Numbered from the stretch's first letter, positions 43,097 through 53,153 are shown. The stretch: 64,000 nt of DNA from Accumulibacter sp. (GCF_029255285.1 NZ_JAPUVI010000112.1:32963-96962); one strand, 5' to 3'. The notes: a model not told the origin generated them from the letters alone. Translations and numbers: made by a program.

Positions 43097-43146
43097 GGGA
43101 TCACCTCGCGGCCGGCCAGCGTCCGTTCAGAGCGCCGCGGCGGTTT

Positions 43147-43503
43147 CTACTTGGTGATCGCCGCGTTGCGGCCCGAAAACTGGTCGCTGAGACGAAGCGC
43201 GGCATCGCTGAACTGCCCGAGCGGCTTTTCGGTGCAGTAGCGTTGTACGTGCTGTTCGACGGTGCCACTCGATATCGTGGACACTTGTTGACTCTGGTTG
43301 GCATAGTTGTGTCCGGTGAGAACGCCACGCACCCAGGCGACATAGAGCGCCCGCTGTTCCGCGTCGTCTTTCGATGCGGTCCACGCACGGCACGACATGT
43401 CGTCAAAGCCGAGAATCTTGATCGGAACGGCCGCGCTGGCATCGCCGGCCGACAGCGCGGCAAGCAAACCGGCAGCGGGCGGTATCCACTTCCATCGGGA
43501 CAT
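43147..43503 (-). CDS. Small secreted protein, Rap1a/Tai- or HdeA-like, uncertain
   Basis: A 118-residue exported protein with signal peptide MSRWKWIPPAAGLLAALSAG cut near DASA. The mature part has two spaced cysteines (MSCRAWTASKDD and VQRYCTEKPL) and the pattern ALYVAWVRGVLTGHN, like small helical periplasmic proteins of the Rap1a/Tai or HdeA type. ATG 43503 is chosen because it starts the signal peptide. It is convergent with yicC and divergent from gmk. Function uncertain. Confidence 0.65.
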   Translation of the reverse strand: MSRWKWIPPAAGLLAALSAGDASAAVPIKILGFDDMSCRAWTASKDDAEQRALYVAWVRGVLTGHNYANQSQQVSTISSGTVEQHVQRYCTEKPLGQFSDAALRLSDQFSGRNAAITK

Positions 43504-43651
43504 CAGCTTGCTCCTCCTCGAGTATGAATGCTTCCAAGGCGCGATTTTCGTCCTTAAGCCCGCCGGAGTCCATGCCGAAGCAAGCGTCCCTTTGGCGAAG
43601 GGCGTCGCGCCACGGGTACAATGGCGATCTTGCGTTCGCAGGTCAAAGAGC

Positions 43652-44260
43652 ATGACTGGACACCTTTACATAGTCACGGCCCCGTCGGGTGCCGGCAAGA
43701 CGACGCTGGTGCGGCGGCTGCTCGAGAACGATCCGAGAATTCGTCTGTCAATTTCTCACACCACCCGTTCGCCGCGTGCTGGCGAACTGGAGGGTATCGC
43801 GTACCACTTCATCGGCGTGTCGGATTTTCTGGACAAGATCGGCCGAGGTGAGTTTCTCGAGTGGGCGAGGGTACATGGCAACTACTACGGCACATCAGGA
43901 AATGGTATCGCAGTCGCCCTGCAATCCGGGCAGGACGTTCTGCTGGAGATCGACTGGCAGGGCGCCGAACAGGTACGCCGCTTGTTCCCGGCGGCGATCG
44001 GCGTTTTCATCTTGCCGCCTTCGCTCGACGAGCTCGAACGTCGCCTGCGCGACCGCGGTACCGACACGGCCGAGACGATCGCGCGCCGCATGGCTGCCGC
44101 GCGCGAGGAGATGCGGCATGTCGGCGAATTCGACTATGTTATTATCAACGATGACTTGCAGCGTGCGTTAGACGACTTGTCGGCAGTGGTCGTCGCTTCG
44201 CGCCTACGCTACGCAGCGCAGCGCCAGCGCCATTCCATCCTGTTTTCGACGCTGCTCTGA
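43652..44260 (+). CDS. gmk: Guanylate kinase
   Basis: Phosphorylates GMP to GDP. The 202-residue protein has P-loop IVTAPSGAGKTTLVRRLL near 8, the GMP-binding SISHTTRSPRAGELEG near 34, GNYYGTS near 78, DVLLEIDWQGA and the lid RGTDTAETIARRM. ATG 43652 matches the family start. It heads gmk-rpoZ-spoT, the usual grouping of nucleotide and stringent-response genes. Confidence 0.96.
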   Translation: MTGHLYIVTAPSGAGKTTLVRRLLENDPRIRLSISHTTRSPRAGELEGIAYHFIGVSDFLDKIGRGEFLEWARVHGNYYGTSGNGIAVALQSGQDVLLEIDWQGAEQVRRLFPAAIGVFILPPSLDELERRLRDRGTDTAETIARRMAAAREEMRHVGEFDYVIINDDLQRALDDLSAVVVASRLRYAAQRQRHSILFSTLL

Positions 44261-44278
44261 TTCCTCCAGGAGATTCGC

Positions 44279-44485
44279 ATGGCAAGAGTGACCGTAGACG
44301 ACTGTCTGCACCGTATTCCAAACCGTTTCCAGATGACCTTGGCGGCGACCTACCGTGCCCGTCAGATCACCTCAGGCGCCACGCCGCTGATCGATCCGGG
44401 TCGTGACAAGCCCACAGTCATCGCCCTGCGTGAAATTGGCGCCGGCAAGGTCGGTCTGGAAGTCCTCAACCGCGGCCAGGCCTGA
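44279..44485 (+). CDS. rpoZ: RNA polymerase omega subunit
   Basis: A 68-residue subunit that helps assemble RNA polymerase and forms part of a ppGpp site. [20 protein letters not shown] and YRARQITSG match the family; it is at the short end of the usual length. A CAGGAG site lies 8 bases before the ATG. Between gmk and spoT. Confidence 0.96.
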   Translation: MARVTVDDCLHRIPNRFQMTLAATYRARQITSGATPLIDPGRDKPTVIALREIGAGKVGLEVLNRGQA

Positions 44486-44517
44486 CGTCGTTCCAGCTTG
44501 GGGAGCGGGGCGTCAGC

Positions 44518-46719
44518 GTGCACACCACCGTTGCCGAAACGAAACCGGCGGCTGAACGGCAAGTCGTCGAGGGTGCGCTTACCCATCCCGAAGACGAACC
44601 AGCTTATCAGGTTTTCATCGACAGCCTGAACTACCTGCTGCCGGAAGAAATCGAGCGCGTTCGCGAGGCCTACCTGTTCAGCGAGCAGGCGCATCGCGGC
44701 CAGACGCGCTTGTCCGGCGAAGCCTACATCACTCACCCGCTGGCCGTGGCCGGTGCCATCGCCGAATGGCAGATGGACGTGGAAGGCGTCGTCGCGGCGC
44801 TGCTGCACGACGTGATGGAGGATACGTCGGTCGGCAAGAACGAGATCGCCGAGCGCTTCGGCAAACCGGTCGCCGATCTGGTCGACGGTTTGTCGAAGCT
44901 CGACAGGATAGAGTTTCAGTCGCACGAAGAAGCGCAGGCGGAAAACTTTCGCAAGATGTTGATGGCTATGGCGCGCGACTTGCGTGTCGTTTTGATCAAA
45001 CTGGCCGATCGCCATCACAACCTGCAGACCATGTCTGCCGTGCGCGCCGACAAGCGTCGCCGCATCGCTCGCGAAACGCTGGAGATCTACGCGCCGATTG
45101 CCGGCCGACTGGGTCTCAACAAGCTTTTCCGGGAGTTGCAGGATCTTTCCTTCGAGCTGATTTATCCGATGCGCGCCCGCGTCCTCGCACGCGCGCTGAA
45201 GTCGGCGCGCGGCAACCGGCGTGAGCTGCTGTCGCGTATCCTGGAGGGTATCAAGGGCAAGCTGCGTGACACGGGAATCGAGGCGCAGGTCTTCGGCCGG
45301 GAGAAGAGCCTCTACTCGATCTATCGCAAGATGCTCGACAAGCGGCTGTCGTTCTCGCAGGTGCTCGATGTTTATGGCTTCCGCGTCGTGGTCAACGATG
45401 TCGCTACGGCCTATCTGGCTCTGGGTGCCCTGCACGCGCTGTACAAGCCGGTACCGGGCAAGTTCAAGGACTACATCGCCATTCCCAAGCCCAACGGCTA
45501 CCAGTCCCTGCATACCACGCTGATCGGTCCGCATGGCACTCCATTCGAACTGCAGATTCGTACCGAGGCGATGGACAACGTAGCGCAGGAAGGTGTCGCT
45601 TCGCACTGGCTGTACAAGGATAGCGAGTCCTTCGGTGCCGAACTGCAACAGAAGACCACCAAGTGGTTCCACTCGCTGCTTGACCTGCAGAGTAGCGCCG
45701 GCAACTCCTCCGAGTTCTTCGAGCACGTCAAGGTCGACCTCTTTCCGCACGAGATCTACGTTTTCACGCCGAAGGGCAAGATCATCCCCTTGCCGCGCGG
45801 CGCGACGCCGGTCGACCTGGCTTACGCCGTGCACACCGATATCGGCAATCACTCGGTCGCCGCCCAGATCAACTTCAACCTGATGTCGCTGGCGACGGAA
45901 CTGACCAATGGTGACCGAGTGGAGATCGTCACCGCCGCCGACGCTCACCCGAGCGCCGCCTGGCTGGCCCACGTCAAGACCGGGCGCGCACGCAGCAAGA
46001 TCCGCCACTACCTGAAGACCGCGCACCACGACGAGTCGACGGCGCTCGGCGAAAAGATGCTCGACCAAGAGTTGCGCGCCCTCGGCGTGGTCGCTTCCGA
46101 GGTGCCCGTGTCCAGTTGGAAGAACGTCCTGCGCGATTCCGGCAACAAACTGATCAAGGAAGTGTATACCGACATCGGTCTCGGCTTTCGGATGGCGGGT
46201 GTCGTCGCGCGCCGTCTGCTGGCTCGTGAGGAAGCGCCACAGGGTACCGAGAAGCGCCCGGCTTCGCTGAGCATTCGCGGTACGGAAGGTATGGCCGTCC
46301 AGTTCGCGCCGTGTTGTCAGCCGATCCCCGGCGACCCGATCATCGGTTCGATCTGGAAGGGCAAGGGACTGGTGATTCATACCCATGACTGCCCGGCAAT
46401 CCGCCGGGCGCGCAGTGCCAAACCCGCCAAGTGGATCGACGTCGAGTGGGAGCCTGAACCTGGCAAGCTGTTCAGCGTGCGTTTGCGGATCATGGTACAG
46501 AACACCCTTGGCGTACTCGGCCGAATCGCCACTGAGATATCGAATTCCGGAACGAATATCGAACACGTCAACATGGACGAGAAACACCCGGGGCTTTACA
46601 CGACGTTGTACTTCACGGTTCAGGTCGCCAGCCGCACTTCCCTGGCGCGCCTCATGCGCAGCCTGCGCCGCATCCCCGAAGTCGCGCGCATTTCCCGGGA
46701 TCAGGGGTTGACTGCTTGA
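44518..46719 (+). CDS. spoT: Bifunctional (p)ppGpp synthetase/hydrolase
   Basis: A 733-residue RelA/SpoT enzyme that makes and degrades ppGpp. HD hydrolase domain with HPLAVAGAIAEW and LLHDVMEDT near 90-101; synthetase domain with REKSLYSIYRKM and DVYGFRVVVNDV near 285; TGS domain (IYVFTPKGKIIPLPRGATP) near 415; zinc-finger/helical part with CCQPIPGDPIIG; C-terminal ACT domain (LGRIATEISNSGTNIEHVNM). Both catalytic sites look intact. Start GTG 44518 with GGGGAG upstream. Follows rpoZ as in many Proteobacteria. Confidence 0.96.
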   Translation: MHTTVAETKPAAERQVVEGALTHPEDEPAYQVFIDSLNYLLPEEIERVREAYLFSEQAHRGQTRLSGEAYITHPLAVAGAIAEWQMDVEGVVAALLHDVMEDTSVGKNEIAERFGKPVADLVDGLSKLDRIEFQSHEEAQAENFRKMLMAMARDLRVVLIKLADRHHNLQTMSAVRADKRRRIARETLEIYAPIAGRLGLNKLFRELQDLSFELIYPMRARVLARALKSARGNRRELLSRILEGIKGKLRDTGIEAQVFGREKSLYSIYRKMLDKRLSFSQVLDVYGFRVVVNDVATAYLALGALHALYKPVPGKFKDYIAIPKPNGYQSLHTTLIGPHGTPFELQIRTEAMDNVAQEGVASHWLYKDSESFGAELQQKTTKWFHSLLDLQSSAGNSSEFFEHVKVDLFPHEIYVFTPKGKIIPLPRGATPVDLAYAVHTDIGNHSVAAQINFNLMSLATELTNGDRVEIVTAADAHPSAAWLAHVKTGRARSKIRHYLKTAHHDESTALGEKMLDQELRALGVVASEVPVSSWKNVLRDSGNKLIKEVYTDIGLGFRMAGVVARRLLAREEAPQGTEKRPASLSIRGTEGMAVQFAPCCQPIPGDPIIGSIWKGKGLVIHTHDCPAIRRARSAKPAKWIDVEWEPEPGKLFSVRLRIMVQNTLGVLGRIATEISNSGTNIEHVNMDEKHPGLYTTLYFTVQVASRTSLARLMRSLRRIPEVARISRDQGLTA

Positions 46720-47954
46720 AGGTTCTGGTGCTCGGGGCCGGCGTCATTGGCGTCACCACCGCCTGGTATCTTGCCAGGGCCGGGCATCGGGTGACGGTGA
46801 TCGATCGCCAGGCGGCCGCTGCCATGGAGACCAGCTTTGCCAACGGCGGCCAGATTTCCGTCTCGCATGCCGAGCCCTGGGCTAACCCGCAGGCGCCGCG
46901 CCGTGCCCTGAGCTGGATGCTGCGCGAAGACGCTCCGTTGCTTTTTCGGCCGCGCCCGGACGCGGCCCTGCTCGACTGGAGCCTGCGCTTCCTGCGTGAG
47001 TGCTCCGCGCAGCGAACGCGTGACAATATTCGCCAGATCGTCAGGCTCGCGCTCTACAGCCGCGAGCAGCTGCAGGCCCTGCGCGCCGCCGAGAACTCGC
47101 TGACCTACGACCATCTCGAACGCGGCATCCTGCATGTCTACACCGATCGCCATGAGTTTGCCGCGGCCGGTGACGCGGCCGCGGCAATGCGTGATTTCGG
47201 CTGTGAACGACGAACCGTCGGGGTTGACGAGTGCATCGCCATCGAACCAGCGCTTGCCGCCGCCAGATCGTTGCTGGTCGGCGGCGACTATACGGCGGCT
47301 GATGAATCCGGCGACGCGCATCGTTTCACGCAACAGCTGGCCGCGCTCTGTGCGGCGCGCGGCGTCGTTTTCCGCTATGGCGTCACGATCGACCGGTTGA
47401 CCGTCGTCGGCGGACGAGTCGCCGGCTTGCTGGCCGGTGGTGAGTTGCTGCAGGCCGACGCCTATGTCGCCGCGCTCGGCAGTTACACTCCTTTATTACT
47501 CCGCCCAGTCGGGATCCGTCTGCCGATCTATCCGGCGAAAGGTTACTCGGCGACCATTCCGCTGACCGAGAACAGCGTCGCGCCAACCGTCAGCCTGATC
47601 GACGACAGCCGCAAGATTGTCTTTTCGCGCCTCGGCCAACGCTTGAGGATCGCCGGAACGGCCGAGTTCAACGGTTACAATACCGAGCTCAACGCCGTGC
47701 GTTGCCAAGCCTTGATGACGCGTGCGATGGAGTTCTTCCCAGACCTGCGGCCGGCCGGCGAGGCGCTGTTCTGGTGCGGCCTGCGACCGGCTACACCGTC
47801 GAACGTACCACTGATCGGACGTTCGGCCATCAGCAACCTGTACATCAACAGCGGCCACGGAACGCTCGGCTGGACGATGGCCTGTGGTTCGGGCGCCGCG
47901 CTGGCCGCCATCATCGGCGGCCAGTCGCCCGAACCAGACTTTCGCTTCCTTTGA
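46716..47954 (+). CDS. dadA: D-amino acid dehydrogenase small subunit-like FAD oxidoreductase
   Basis: A 412-residue FAD enzyme that oxidises D-amino acids to keto acids and feeds electrons to quinones. The dinucleotide motif GAGVIGVTTAWYLARAGHRV lies near 6, the FAD segment ETSFANGGQISVSHAEPWAN near 41 is typical of DadA, and the C-terminal GWTMACGSGAALAAIIGGQ is intact. Start is TTG 46716 overlapping the spoT stop as TTGA. Coupling to spoT is unusual and may be local. Confidence 0.92.
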   Translation: MKVLVLGAGVIGVTTAWYLARAGHRVTVIDRQAAAAMETSFANGGQISVSHAEPWANPQAPRRALSWMLREDAPLLFRPRPDAALLDWSLRFLRECSAQRTRDNIRQIVRLALYSREQLQALRAAENSLTYDHLERGILHVYTDRHEFAAAGDAAAAMRDFGCERRTVGVDECIAIEPALAAARSLLVGGDYTAADESGDAHRFTQQLAALCAARGVVFRYGVTIDRLTVVGGRVAGLLAGGELLQADAYVAALGSYTPLLLRPVGIRLPIYPAKGYSATIPLTENSVAPTVSLIDDSRKIVFSRLGQRLRIAGTAEFNGYNTELNAVRCQALMTRAMEFFPDLRPAGEALFWCGLRPATPSNVPLIGRSAISNLYINSGHGTLGWTMACGSGAALAAIIGGQSPEPDFRFL

Positions 47955-47963
47955 CGTCGCACC

Positions 47964-48752
47964 ATGCTGATCGATACCCATTGTCATCTGGCGGCTGACG
48001 AGTTTGCTGGCGACCGGAAGGCTGTGGCAGCGGAAGCACGGGCGGCGGGCGTATCGGCGATCGTGGTGCCGGCGATCGACGTCGCCAGTTTCGACGCCGT
48101 GAACGACTGTTGCTCAAGCCATGTCGCTTGCTTTCCAGCCTACGGTATCCATCCGCTGAGTGTTCGGCAGGCCAGCCCGGCGGATCTGGACGCCTTGCGC
48201 CAATGGCTTGCGGCAACCCCTGGCAAGCGGCGACCGGCGCTTGCGGTAGGCGAGATCGGCCTCGACCTGTTCGTTGCCGGCGCCGATTTCGCACGGCAGG
48301 AACACTTTTTCGTCGAACAGCTGAAGATCGCCCGCGAGCTTGACCTCCCGGTGCTCCTGCACATCCGCCGTGCCATCGATCAGGTTCTCGCGCAACTGCG
48401 CCGCATCCGGGTTAGAGGCGGTATCGCGCATGCTTTCAATGGCAGCAGTCAGCAAGCCGCGGAGTTCGTAAAACTGGGCTTCAAGCTCGGTTTCGGCGGC
48501 GCCCTGACGCATTCCGGGGCAACGCGCCTTCGCCGCCTCGCCGCAACCCTGCCACTGACCTCGATCGTTCTCGAAACGGATGCTCCCGACATGCCGCCAG
48601 CCTGGCTGGCGGGTGGTCGCAACACGCCGGCGCAGTTGCCACGAATCAATGCTGTGCTGGCGGAACTGCGCGCCACGGCGGCCGATGATCTGGCGGAAGC
48701 CACATCGGCCAACGCGCGGGCGGTGCTGCCCGAGTTGCTTTCGCCGGTTTGA
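47964..48752 (+). CDS. TatD family metal-dependent hydrolase
   Basis: A 262-residue amidohydrolase-fold DNase-like protein. The metal motif DTHCHLAADEF is at residue 4, AYGIHPLSVRQ near 60, AVGEIGLDLF near 92, LHIRRA near 132, AHAFNGSSQQA near 154 and the metal Asp in ETDAPDMPP near 207. The variant ARQEHFF replaces the more usual QxxxF. It may act as a 3'-5' DNase; TatD is not needed for Tat export. Confidence 0.9.
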   Translation: MLIDTHCHLAADEFAGDRKAVAAEARAAGVSAIVVPAIDVASFDAVNDCCSSHVACFPAYGIHPLSVRQASPADLDALRQWLAATPGKRRPALAVGEIGLDLFVAGADFARQEHFFVEQLKIARELDLPVLLHIRRAIDQVLAQLRRIRVRGGIAHAFNGSSQQAAEFVKLGFKLGFGGALTHSGATRLRRLAATLPLTSIVLETDAPDMPPAWLAGGRNTPAQLPRINAVLAELRATAADDLAEATSANARAVLPELLSPV

Positions 48753-48933
48753 TCGGGTAGGGTACGGCCTGTCGGCTTGGAACTTCCCATTTTCCGACAG
48801 GGCGGGCAGCACGCGAGGGGGGCGGCAAGACCTTGCAAAGACCATTCTCGGGTGATCGGAAGATCAATCAGGAGCTTCCGGCTGGCCAGTCGCAGGCGGT
48901 TTCTCGCTGATCGTAAACCTTAAGATCTTTCCA

Positions 48934-49692
48934 ATGAAAACTCGCGTCGATCGACCAGGTGCCACATGCGTGGCTGTCAAGAAGAGCCTCCCCGCCGTTC
49001 CGCAATACCTGCAGGCCCACTACTGGTGGGCCTATGTCCATCCACGGGCGGTGCACGTTTTCGAACGGCAGTGGCTGGTCAACCTCATCCTCTGGGGCAA
49101 CTACAAGCGCCTGTGCAACGCGGTGCTCCATGGCTACGGCCATCATCTGCCAGGCCGTACGCTTCAGATCGCCTGTGCCTACGGCGATCTGACGCCGCGC
49201 CTGGCGCGATGTGTGACTCCCGATGGTTCGCTGGAGATCGTCGATATCCTGCCTATCCAGCTCGAGAATCTGGCCGGCAAGCTGCCCCGGGAAACGCCGA
49301 TCAAACTGCATTGCATGGATTCGGCAGCGCTCGGGTTTGCCGACGGGAGTTTCGACCGGGCCCTGCTGTTTTTCCTGCTGCACGAGCAGCCCCAAGCGGT
49401 ACGGGAACAAACCCTGGCCGAAGCCTTGCGAGTCGTCCGCCCCGGCGGCACCTTGACCATCGTGGACTACGCCCCTCCGAACCGCTTCAACCCATTGCGG
49501 TATTTCTGGAAGCCGGTTCTGGACCGCCTCGAACCGTTCGCTCATGATCTGTTCAGCGAGGAAGTCGCCGCCTGGTTGCCGCGGGATGGGAGTTTCGTAA
49601 CGGTCAGCAAACAACGTTTTTTCGGCGGCATGTATCAGATGTTGACCCTCAGGATCGCCGAGCCCGACGCGGGCCGGTCAGCGAGGGCGTAA
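48934..49692 (+). CDS. rquA: Rhodoquinone biosynthesis methyltransferase-like RquA
   Basis: A 252-residue protein of the RquA family, which converts ubiquinone to rhodoquinone. Typical segments are YLQAHYWWAYVHPRAVHVFE near 25, RQWLVNLILWGNYKRL near 46, and the SAM-fold QIACAYGDLTPRLARCV near 80, with an atypical motif I (no GxGxG) as known for RquA. The C-terminal half (FDRALLFFLLHEQP, RVVRPGGTLTIVDY) is methyltransferase-like. It sits 88 bases upstream of frdA on the same strand, which fits rhodoquinol serving the fumarate reductase. GTG 48967 is a possible shorter start. Confidence 0.88.
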   Translation: MKTRVDRPGATCVAVKKSLPAVPQYLQAHYWWAYVHPRAVHVFERQWLVNLILWGNYKRLCNAVLHGYGHHLPGRTLQIACAYGDLTPRLARCVTPDGSLEIVDILPIQLENLAGKLPRETPIKLHCMDSAALGFADGSFDRALLFFLLHEQPQAVREQTLAEALRVVRPGGTLTIVDYAPPNRFNPLRYFWKPVLDRLEPFAHDLFSEEVAAWLPRDGSFVTVSKQRFFGGMYQMLTLRIAEPDAGRSARA

Positions 49693-49744
49693 GCAGTTCA
49701 GTACAGTAGGCCCTGGCCGTGCCGGGGCTTGTCGGAAGTTGGCC

Positions 49745-49768
49745 ACGCCAGGCGCAACCTGGTGGGAG
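49745..49768 (+). promoter_or_regulatory. Small hairpin before the frdA ribosome-binding site
   Basis: CCAGG and CCTGG flank a CGCAA loop, with partial outer pairing, a few bases ahead of the GAAAGGA site of frdA. It could set translation or processing between rquA and frdA. Not a terminator: no T-run. Confidence 0.3.
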
Positions 49769-49780
49769 AAAGGATAAAGC

Positions 49781-51571
49781 GTGGAGACATATAAGGCGGA
49801 CGTGGTGATCGTGGGCGGCGGTGGCGCCGGCCTGCGGGCGGCGATCGCGGTGGCGGAGTCTGATCCCGCGCTGCGCATTGCCCTGGTGTCGAAGGTCTAT
49901 CCGATGCGCAGCCATACCGTCGCCGCCGAAGGCGGCTCGGCCGGCGTGAAACAGGCAACGGACAGCCTCGAGTATCACTTCAACGATACGGTTCATGGTG
50001 GCGACTGGCTCTGCGAGCAGGATGTCGTCGAGTACTTCGTCGCCCACTGCACTGAAGAGCTTACCCAGCTCGAACACTGGGGTTGCCCGTGGAGCCGTAC
50101 GCCGGACGGCCACGTCAACGTGCGCGCTTTCGGTGGTATGAAGATCGAACGGACTTGGTTCGCGGCTGACAAGACCGGTTTCCACATGTTGCACACGCTC
50201 TTCCAGACGTCGATCAAGTATCCCTCGATCAAGCGCTTCGACGAGCATTTCTGTGTCGATCTGGTGGTCGAGGACGGCCGTGTCCAGGGCGTTGTGGCCA
50301 TCGAAATCGCTTCCGGCGAGCTGACTCTGGTCGAAGCCAGATCGGTGGTCATCGCTACCGGCGGTGCCGGCCGGGTGTTCCGCGAGAACACCAACGGCGG
50401 CGTCGTCACCGGTGACGGCATGGCGCTCGCCTACCGGCACGGCGTGCCCTTGCGCGACATGGAGTTCGTGCAGTATCACCCGACCTGCATGCCTGGTACC
50501 GGTCTCCTATTCACCGAAGCGTGTCGCGGCGAAGGCGGCTTTCTGGTGAACAAGGACGGTTACCGCTATCTGCAGGATTACGGTCTCGGCCCGGCCGAGC
50601 CGACGCCGCGCAACAAGGCGATGGAACTCGGGCCGCGCGACCGTCTCAGCCAGGCTTTCTGGTACGAGCAGCAAAAAGGCCGGACGATCGAAGGACTGCA
50701 CGGTTCGGTGGTGCACCTCGACCTCCGCCATCTCGGTGAGGCCAAGCTGCGTGAGCGCCTGCCGCAGATCTACGAGCTGGCAGAACAGTTCATGGGCGTC
50801 GATCCGGCACACGCACCGATACCGGTTCGTCCGGCGGTGCATTACACGATGGGCGGAATCCTCGTCGACGGTCGTTGCGCCGCGCCGCTGGCCGGGCTGT
50901 ACGCGGCGGGCGAATGCTCGAGCGTCGGCATCCATGGCGCCAACCGACTGGGTTCCAATTCCCTGTCCGAACTTCTGGTCTTCGGCAAGGTGGCGGGCGT
51001 CGAAGCCGCCCGCTTCGCCAAATCAGTGGCGCCGGGGAATTCGGCCAGCTTGCTCAAGCAGGCGCAGGCCGTCGAACAGCGGGTTCTCGGACTGAAGACG
51101 AAAACCGGTGGCAGCGAACGTATCGCTACGCTGCGTAAGGAGATGGCGCAGACCATGGAAGATGGCTGCGGTATCTATCGTCTGGCCAAAACGATGCAGC
51201 AGACCTGTGACAAGCTCGACGAACTCAAGGCACGTTTCCGCAACGTCAATCTGGAGGACAAGTCGAGCGTCTGGAACACCGAGTGGCTACTGGCGATCGA
51301 ACTCGAATACCAGCTCGACGTCGCTCAGGCGATGGCCTATTCGGCGATCAACCGGCGCGAATCGCGTGGCGCACACCAGCGCCTCGACGGTTTCGAAGCA
51401 CGCGACGACGTCAACTTCCTGCAGCATTCACAGGCACACTATGTCGCTGGCGGCCCACCGCGTATCGACTACGGCCCTGTCAAGATCACCAAATCGCAGC
51501 CGGGCACGCGTGCCTACGGTGCCGCTGGCGAAAAGGCCGAGCAGGAAGAAAGGAAGGCATCGAATGTCTGA
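49781..51571 (+). CDS. frdA: Fumarate reductase/succinate dehydrogenase flavoprotein subunit
   Basis: A 596-residue FAD subunit interconverting fumarate and succinate. FAD motif [20 protein letters not shown] near 8; the covalent FAD-histidine segment [17 protein letters not shown] near 43; catalytic [21 protein letters not shown] near 233 and [11 protein letters not shown] near 350; [16 protein letters not shown] near 385. The four-subunit frdABCD layout downstream favours a quinol:fumarate reductase of the E. coli type. Start GTG 49781 follows GAAAGGA. Direction in vivo is not decided by sequence. Confidence 0.94.
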   Translation: METYKADVVIVGGGGAGLRAAIAVAESDPALRIALVSKVYPMRSHTVAAEGGSAGVKQATDSLEYHFNDTVHGGDWLCEQDVVEYFVAHCTEELTQLEHWGCPWSRTPDGHVNVRAFGGMKIERTWFAADKTGFHMLHTLFQTSIKYPSIKRFDEHFCVDLVVEDGRVQGVVAIEIASGELTLVEARSVVIATGGAGRVFRENTNGGVVTGDGMALAYRHGVPLRDMEFVQYHPTCMPGTGLLFTEACRGEGGFLVNKDGYRYLQDYGLGPAEPTPRNKAMELGPRDRLSQAFWYEQQKGRTIEGLHGSVVHLDLRHLGEAKLRERLPQIYELAEQFMGVDPAHAPIPVRPAVHYTMGGILVDGRCAAPLAGLYAAGECSSVGIHGANRLGSNSLSELLVFGKVAGVEAARFAKSVAPGNSASLLKQAQAVEQRVLGLKTKTGGSERIATLRKEMAQTMEDGCGIYRLAKTMQQTCDKLDELKARFRNVNLEDKSSVWNTEWLLAIELEYQLDVAQAMAYSAINRRESRGAHQRLDGFEARDDVNFLQHSQAHYVAGGPPRIDYGPVKITKSQPGTRAYGAAGEKAEQEERKASNV

Positions 51572-52319
51572 GAAACAGAAAATCATCGAAATCGAGGTTC
51601 TGCGCTACCATCCGGAAAAGGACAAGGAACCTCACAAGCAGGTCTTCGAGGTGCCGTTTACCGATGACATGTCGGTGCTGCAGGGCGTGCAGTACATCAA
51701 GGACTACCTCGACGGGTCGTTGAGCTTTCGCTGGTCGTGCCGGATGGCGATCTGCGGCAGTTGCGGAATGATGATCAACGGCGAACCGAGTCTGTCGTGC
51801 CAGACTTTTCTGCGCGACTACTACCCGGCTCGGGTGCGGGTCGAAGCACTGTCGCATTTCCCCATCGAGCGCGACCTGGTGATCAACATGGAGGGCTTCA
51901 TCGAGAAACTGGAGAGCATCCAGCCCTACATCATTCCGCGGGAAACGCGCACGCTGGCCCAGGGCGAGTACCTGCAGACGCCTGAACAGCTCGACGCCTA
52001 CGAGCAGTTCAGCTCCTGCATCAACTGCCTGCTGTGCTACGCTGCCTGCCCGCAGTTCGGACTGAATTCCAACTTCATCGGGCCCGCCGCGACCGCGCTG
52101 TTGCATCGCTACAATGTCGACTCCCGTGACGGTGGCAAGTCCCAGCGTATGGAGTTGATCAATTCCGAAGAAGGCGTTTTCAACTGCACGGCGGTCGGCT
52201 ATTGCTCCGAGGTGTGCCCGAAACATGTCGACCCGGCGAACGCCGTCAATCAGAACAAGACGAACAGCGCGGCCGACTATTTTCTTCGTTTCCTCACCCC
52301 GAAGGGAGGTGCCAAGTGA
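51564..52319 (+). CDS. frdB: Fumarate reductase/succinate dehydrogenase iron-sulfur subunit
   Basis: A 251-residue electron-transfer subunit. The [2Fe-2S] cysteines are in [20 protein letters not shown] near 58-74, the [4Fe-4S] motif is [13 protein letters not shown] near 150, and the [3Fe-4S] cluster cysteine region is [14 protein letters not shown] near 212. The ATG overlaps the frdA end by 8 bases. Second gene of the frd operon. Confidence 0.95.
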   Translation: MSEKQKIIEIEVLRYHPEKDKEPHKQVFEVPFTDDMSVLQGVQYIKDYLDGSLSFRWSCRMAICGSCGMMINGEPSLSCQTFLRDYYPARVRVEALSHFPIERDLVINMEGFIEKLESIQPYIIPRETRTLAQGEYLQTPEQLDAYEQFSSCINCLLCYAACPQFGLNSNFIGPAATALLHRYNVDSRDGGKSQRMELINSEEGVFNCTAVGYCSEVCPKHVDPANAVNQNKTNSAADYFLRFLTPKGGAK

Positions 52320-52714
52320 ACAAGCGTCGTCCCTACGTCCGTCCGATGGACGGTTGGTGGCGGAAGAACCCGTTCTTCGTCGAGTACATGGTACATGAGG
52401 GCACCGCACTCTTCGTCGCTGCCTACGCAGCGATTCTGCTCACCGGGCTGGTCCGCCTGTCGCAGGGAGAGGCGGCCTGGAACGCCTGGTTGTCGGCGCT
52501 CAAGAACCCGTGGTACGTCGGCTTCCACCTGCTCGCGCTGGCGGCTATTGCCTACCACACCTACACTTGGTTCAAGATCATGCCGCGCACCATGCCGCCG
52601 GTCGTCGTCGGTGGTCAGAGGCTCCCGGCTTGGGCAATCACCGGCAGCGGGCTGGCCGTCGCGGCGGCGGCGAGCGCCGCCCTACTGGGTCTGGTTTGGG
52701 GGTTGGTACGATGA
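52316..52714 (+). CDS. frdC: Fumarate reductase membrane subunit C
   Basis: A 132-residue membrane anchor with three helices (about 30-50, 66-88, 105-128). Features [20 protein letters not shown] and [20 protein letters not shown] match the FrdC family. Start GTG 52316 overlaps the frdB stop (GTGA). Such subunits carry no heme in the E. coli type and hold the quinone site with FrdD. Confidence 0.9.
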   Translation: MNKRRPYVRPMDGWWRKNPFFVEYMVHEGTALFVAAYAAILLTGLVRLSQGEAAWNAWLSALKNPWYVGFHLLALAAIAYHTYTWFKIMPRTMPPVVVGGQRLPAWAITGSGLAVAAAASAALLGLVWGLVR

Positions 52715-53082
52715 AACAGAGAACACTGAAACGATCCAATGCGCCAATCTTCTGGGCCCTGTTTGGCGCCGGCGGCATGCTCTCGGCCTTGTTCGGTCCG
52801 ATGCTGGTATTCATTACCGGAATCGCCGTTCCGCTTGCCGTTGTGCTGCCGGCGGACACCATGAGCTACCCGCACATGCTGGCCTTCGCGCAGAACATCA
52901 TCGGCAAGGGTTTCATCTTCGCCATCATCGCGCTCTTCCTGTGGCATGCCGCGCACCGCATCTTCCATAGTCTGCACGACATCGGCATCCACGCCGGAAC
53001 AGGGGCAAAGCTGCTGTGCTACGGGCTCGCGATGCTGGGAACGCTGATTGCTGCCTACGCGTTGCTGGCGATCGGTTTTTAG
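52711..53082 (+). CDS. frdD: Fumarate reductase membrane subunit D
   Basis: A 123-residue membrane anchor with three helices (about 13-35, 55-80, 98-120). KRSNAPIFWALFGAGGMLSA and the AAHRIFHSLHDIGI segment match FrdD. Overlaps frdC by four bases (ATGA). Last gene of the operon; the GC hairpin after it may end transcription. Confidence 0.9.
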   Translation: MKQRTLKRSNAPIFWALFGAGGMLSALFGPMLVFITGIAVPLAVVLPADTMSYPHMLAFAQNIIGKGFIFAIIALFLWHAAHRIFHSLHDIGIHAGTGAKLLCYGLAMLGTLIAAYALLAIGF

Positions 53083-53115
53083 GCTGGCGCCCGGCAAAGC
53101 AGGCGGAGGACGGCT

Positions 53116-53153
53116 GCGGTCGGGTGGACGCAAAGCAGCGCCACCCCGACCGC
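53116..53153. terminator. GC-rich hairpin between convergent frdD and ycgR-like genes
   Basis: GCGGTCGGGTGG (53116-53127) pairs with CCACCCCGACCGC (53141-53153) with a single bulged base and a 13-base loop. There is no T-tract, but its place between convergent genes fits a transcription end. Confidence 0.45.

Noticed and set aside
48860-48885. FNR-like site before rquA (GTGATCGGAAGATCAAT)
   Set aside because: The half-sites are separated by six bases instead of four and one half is imperfect, so it does not fit TTGAT-N4-ATCAA.
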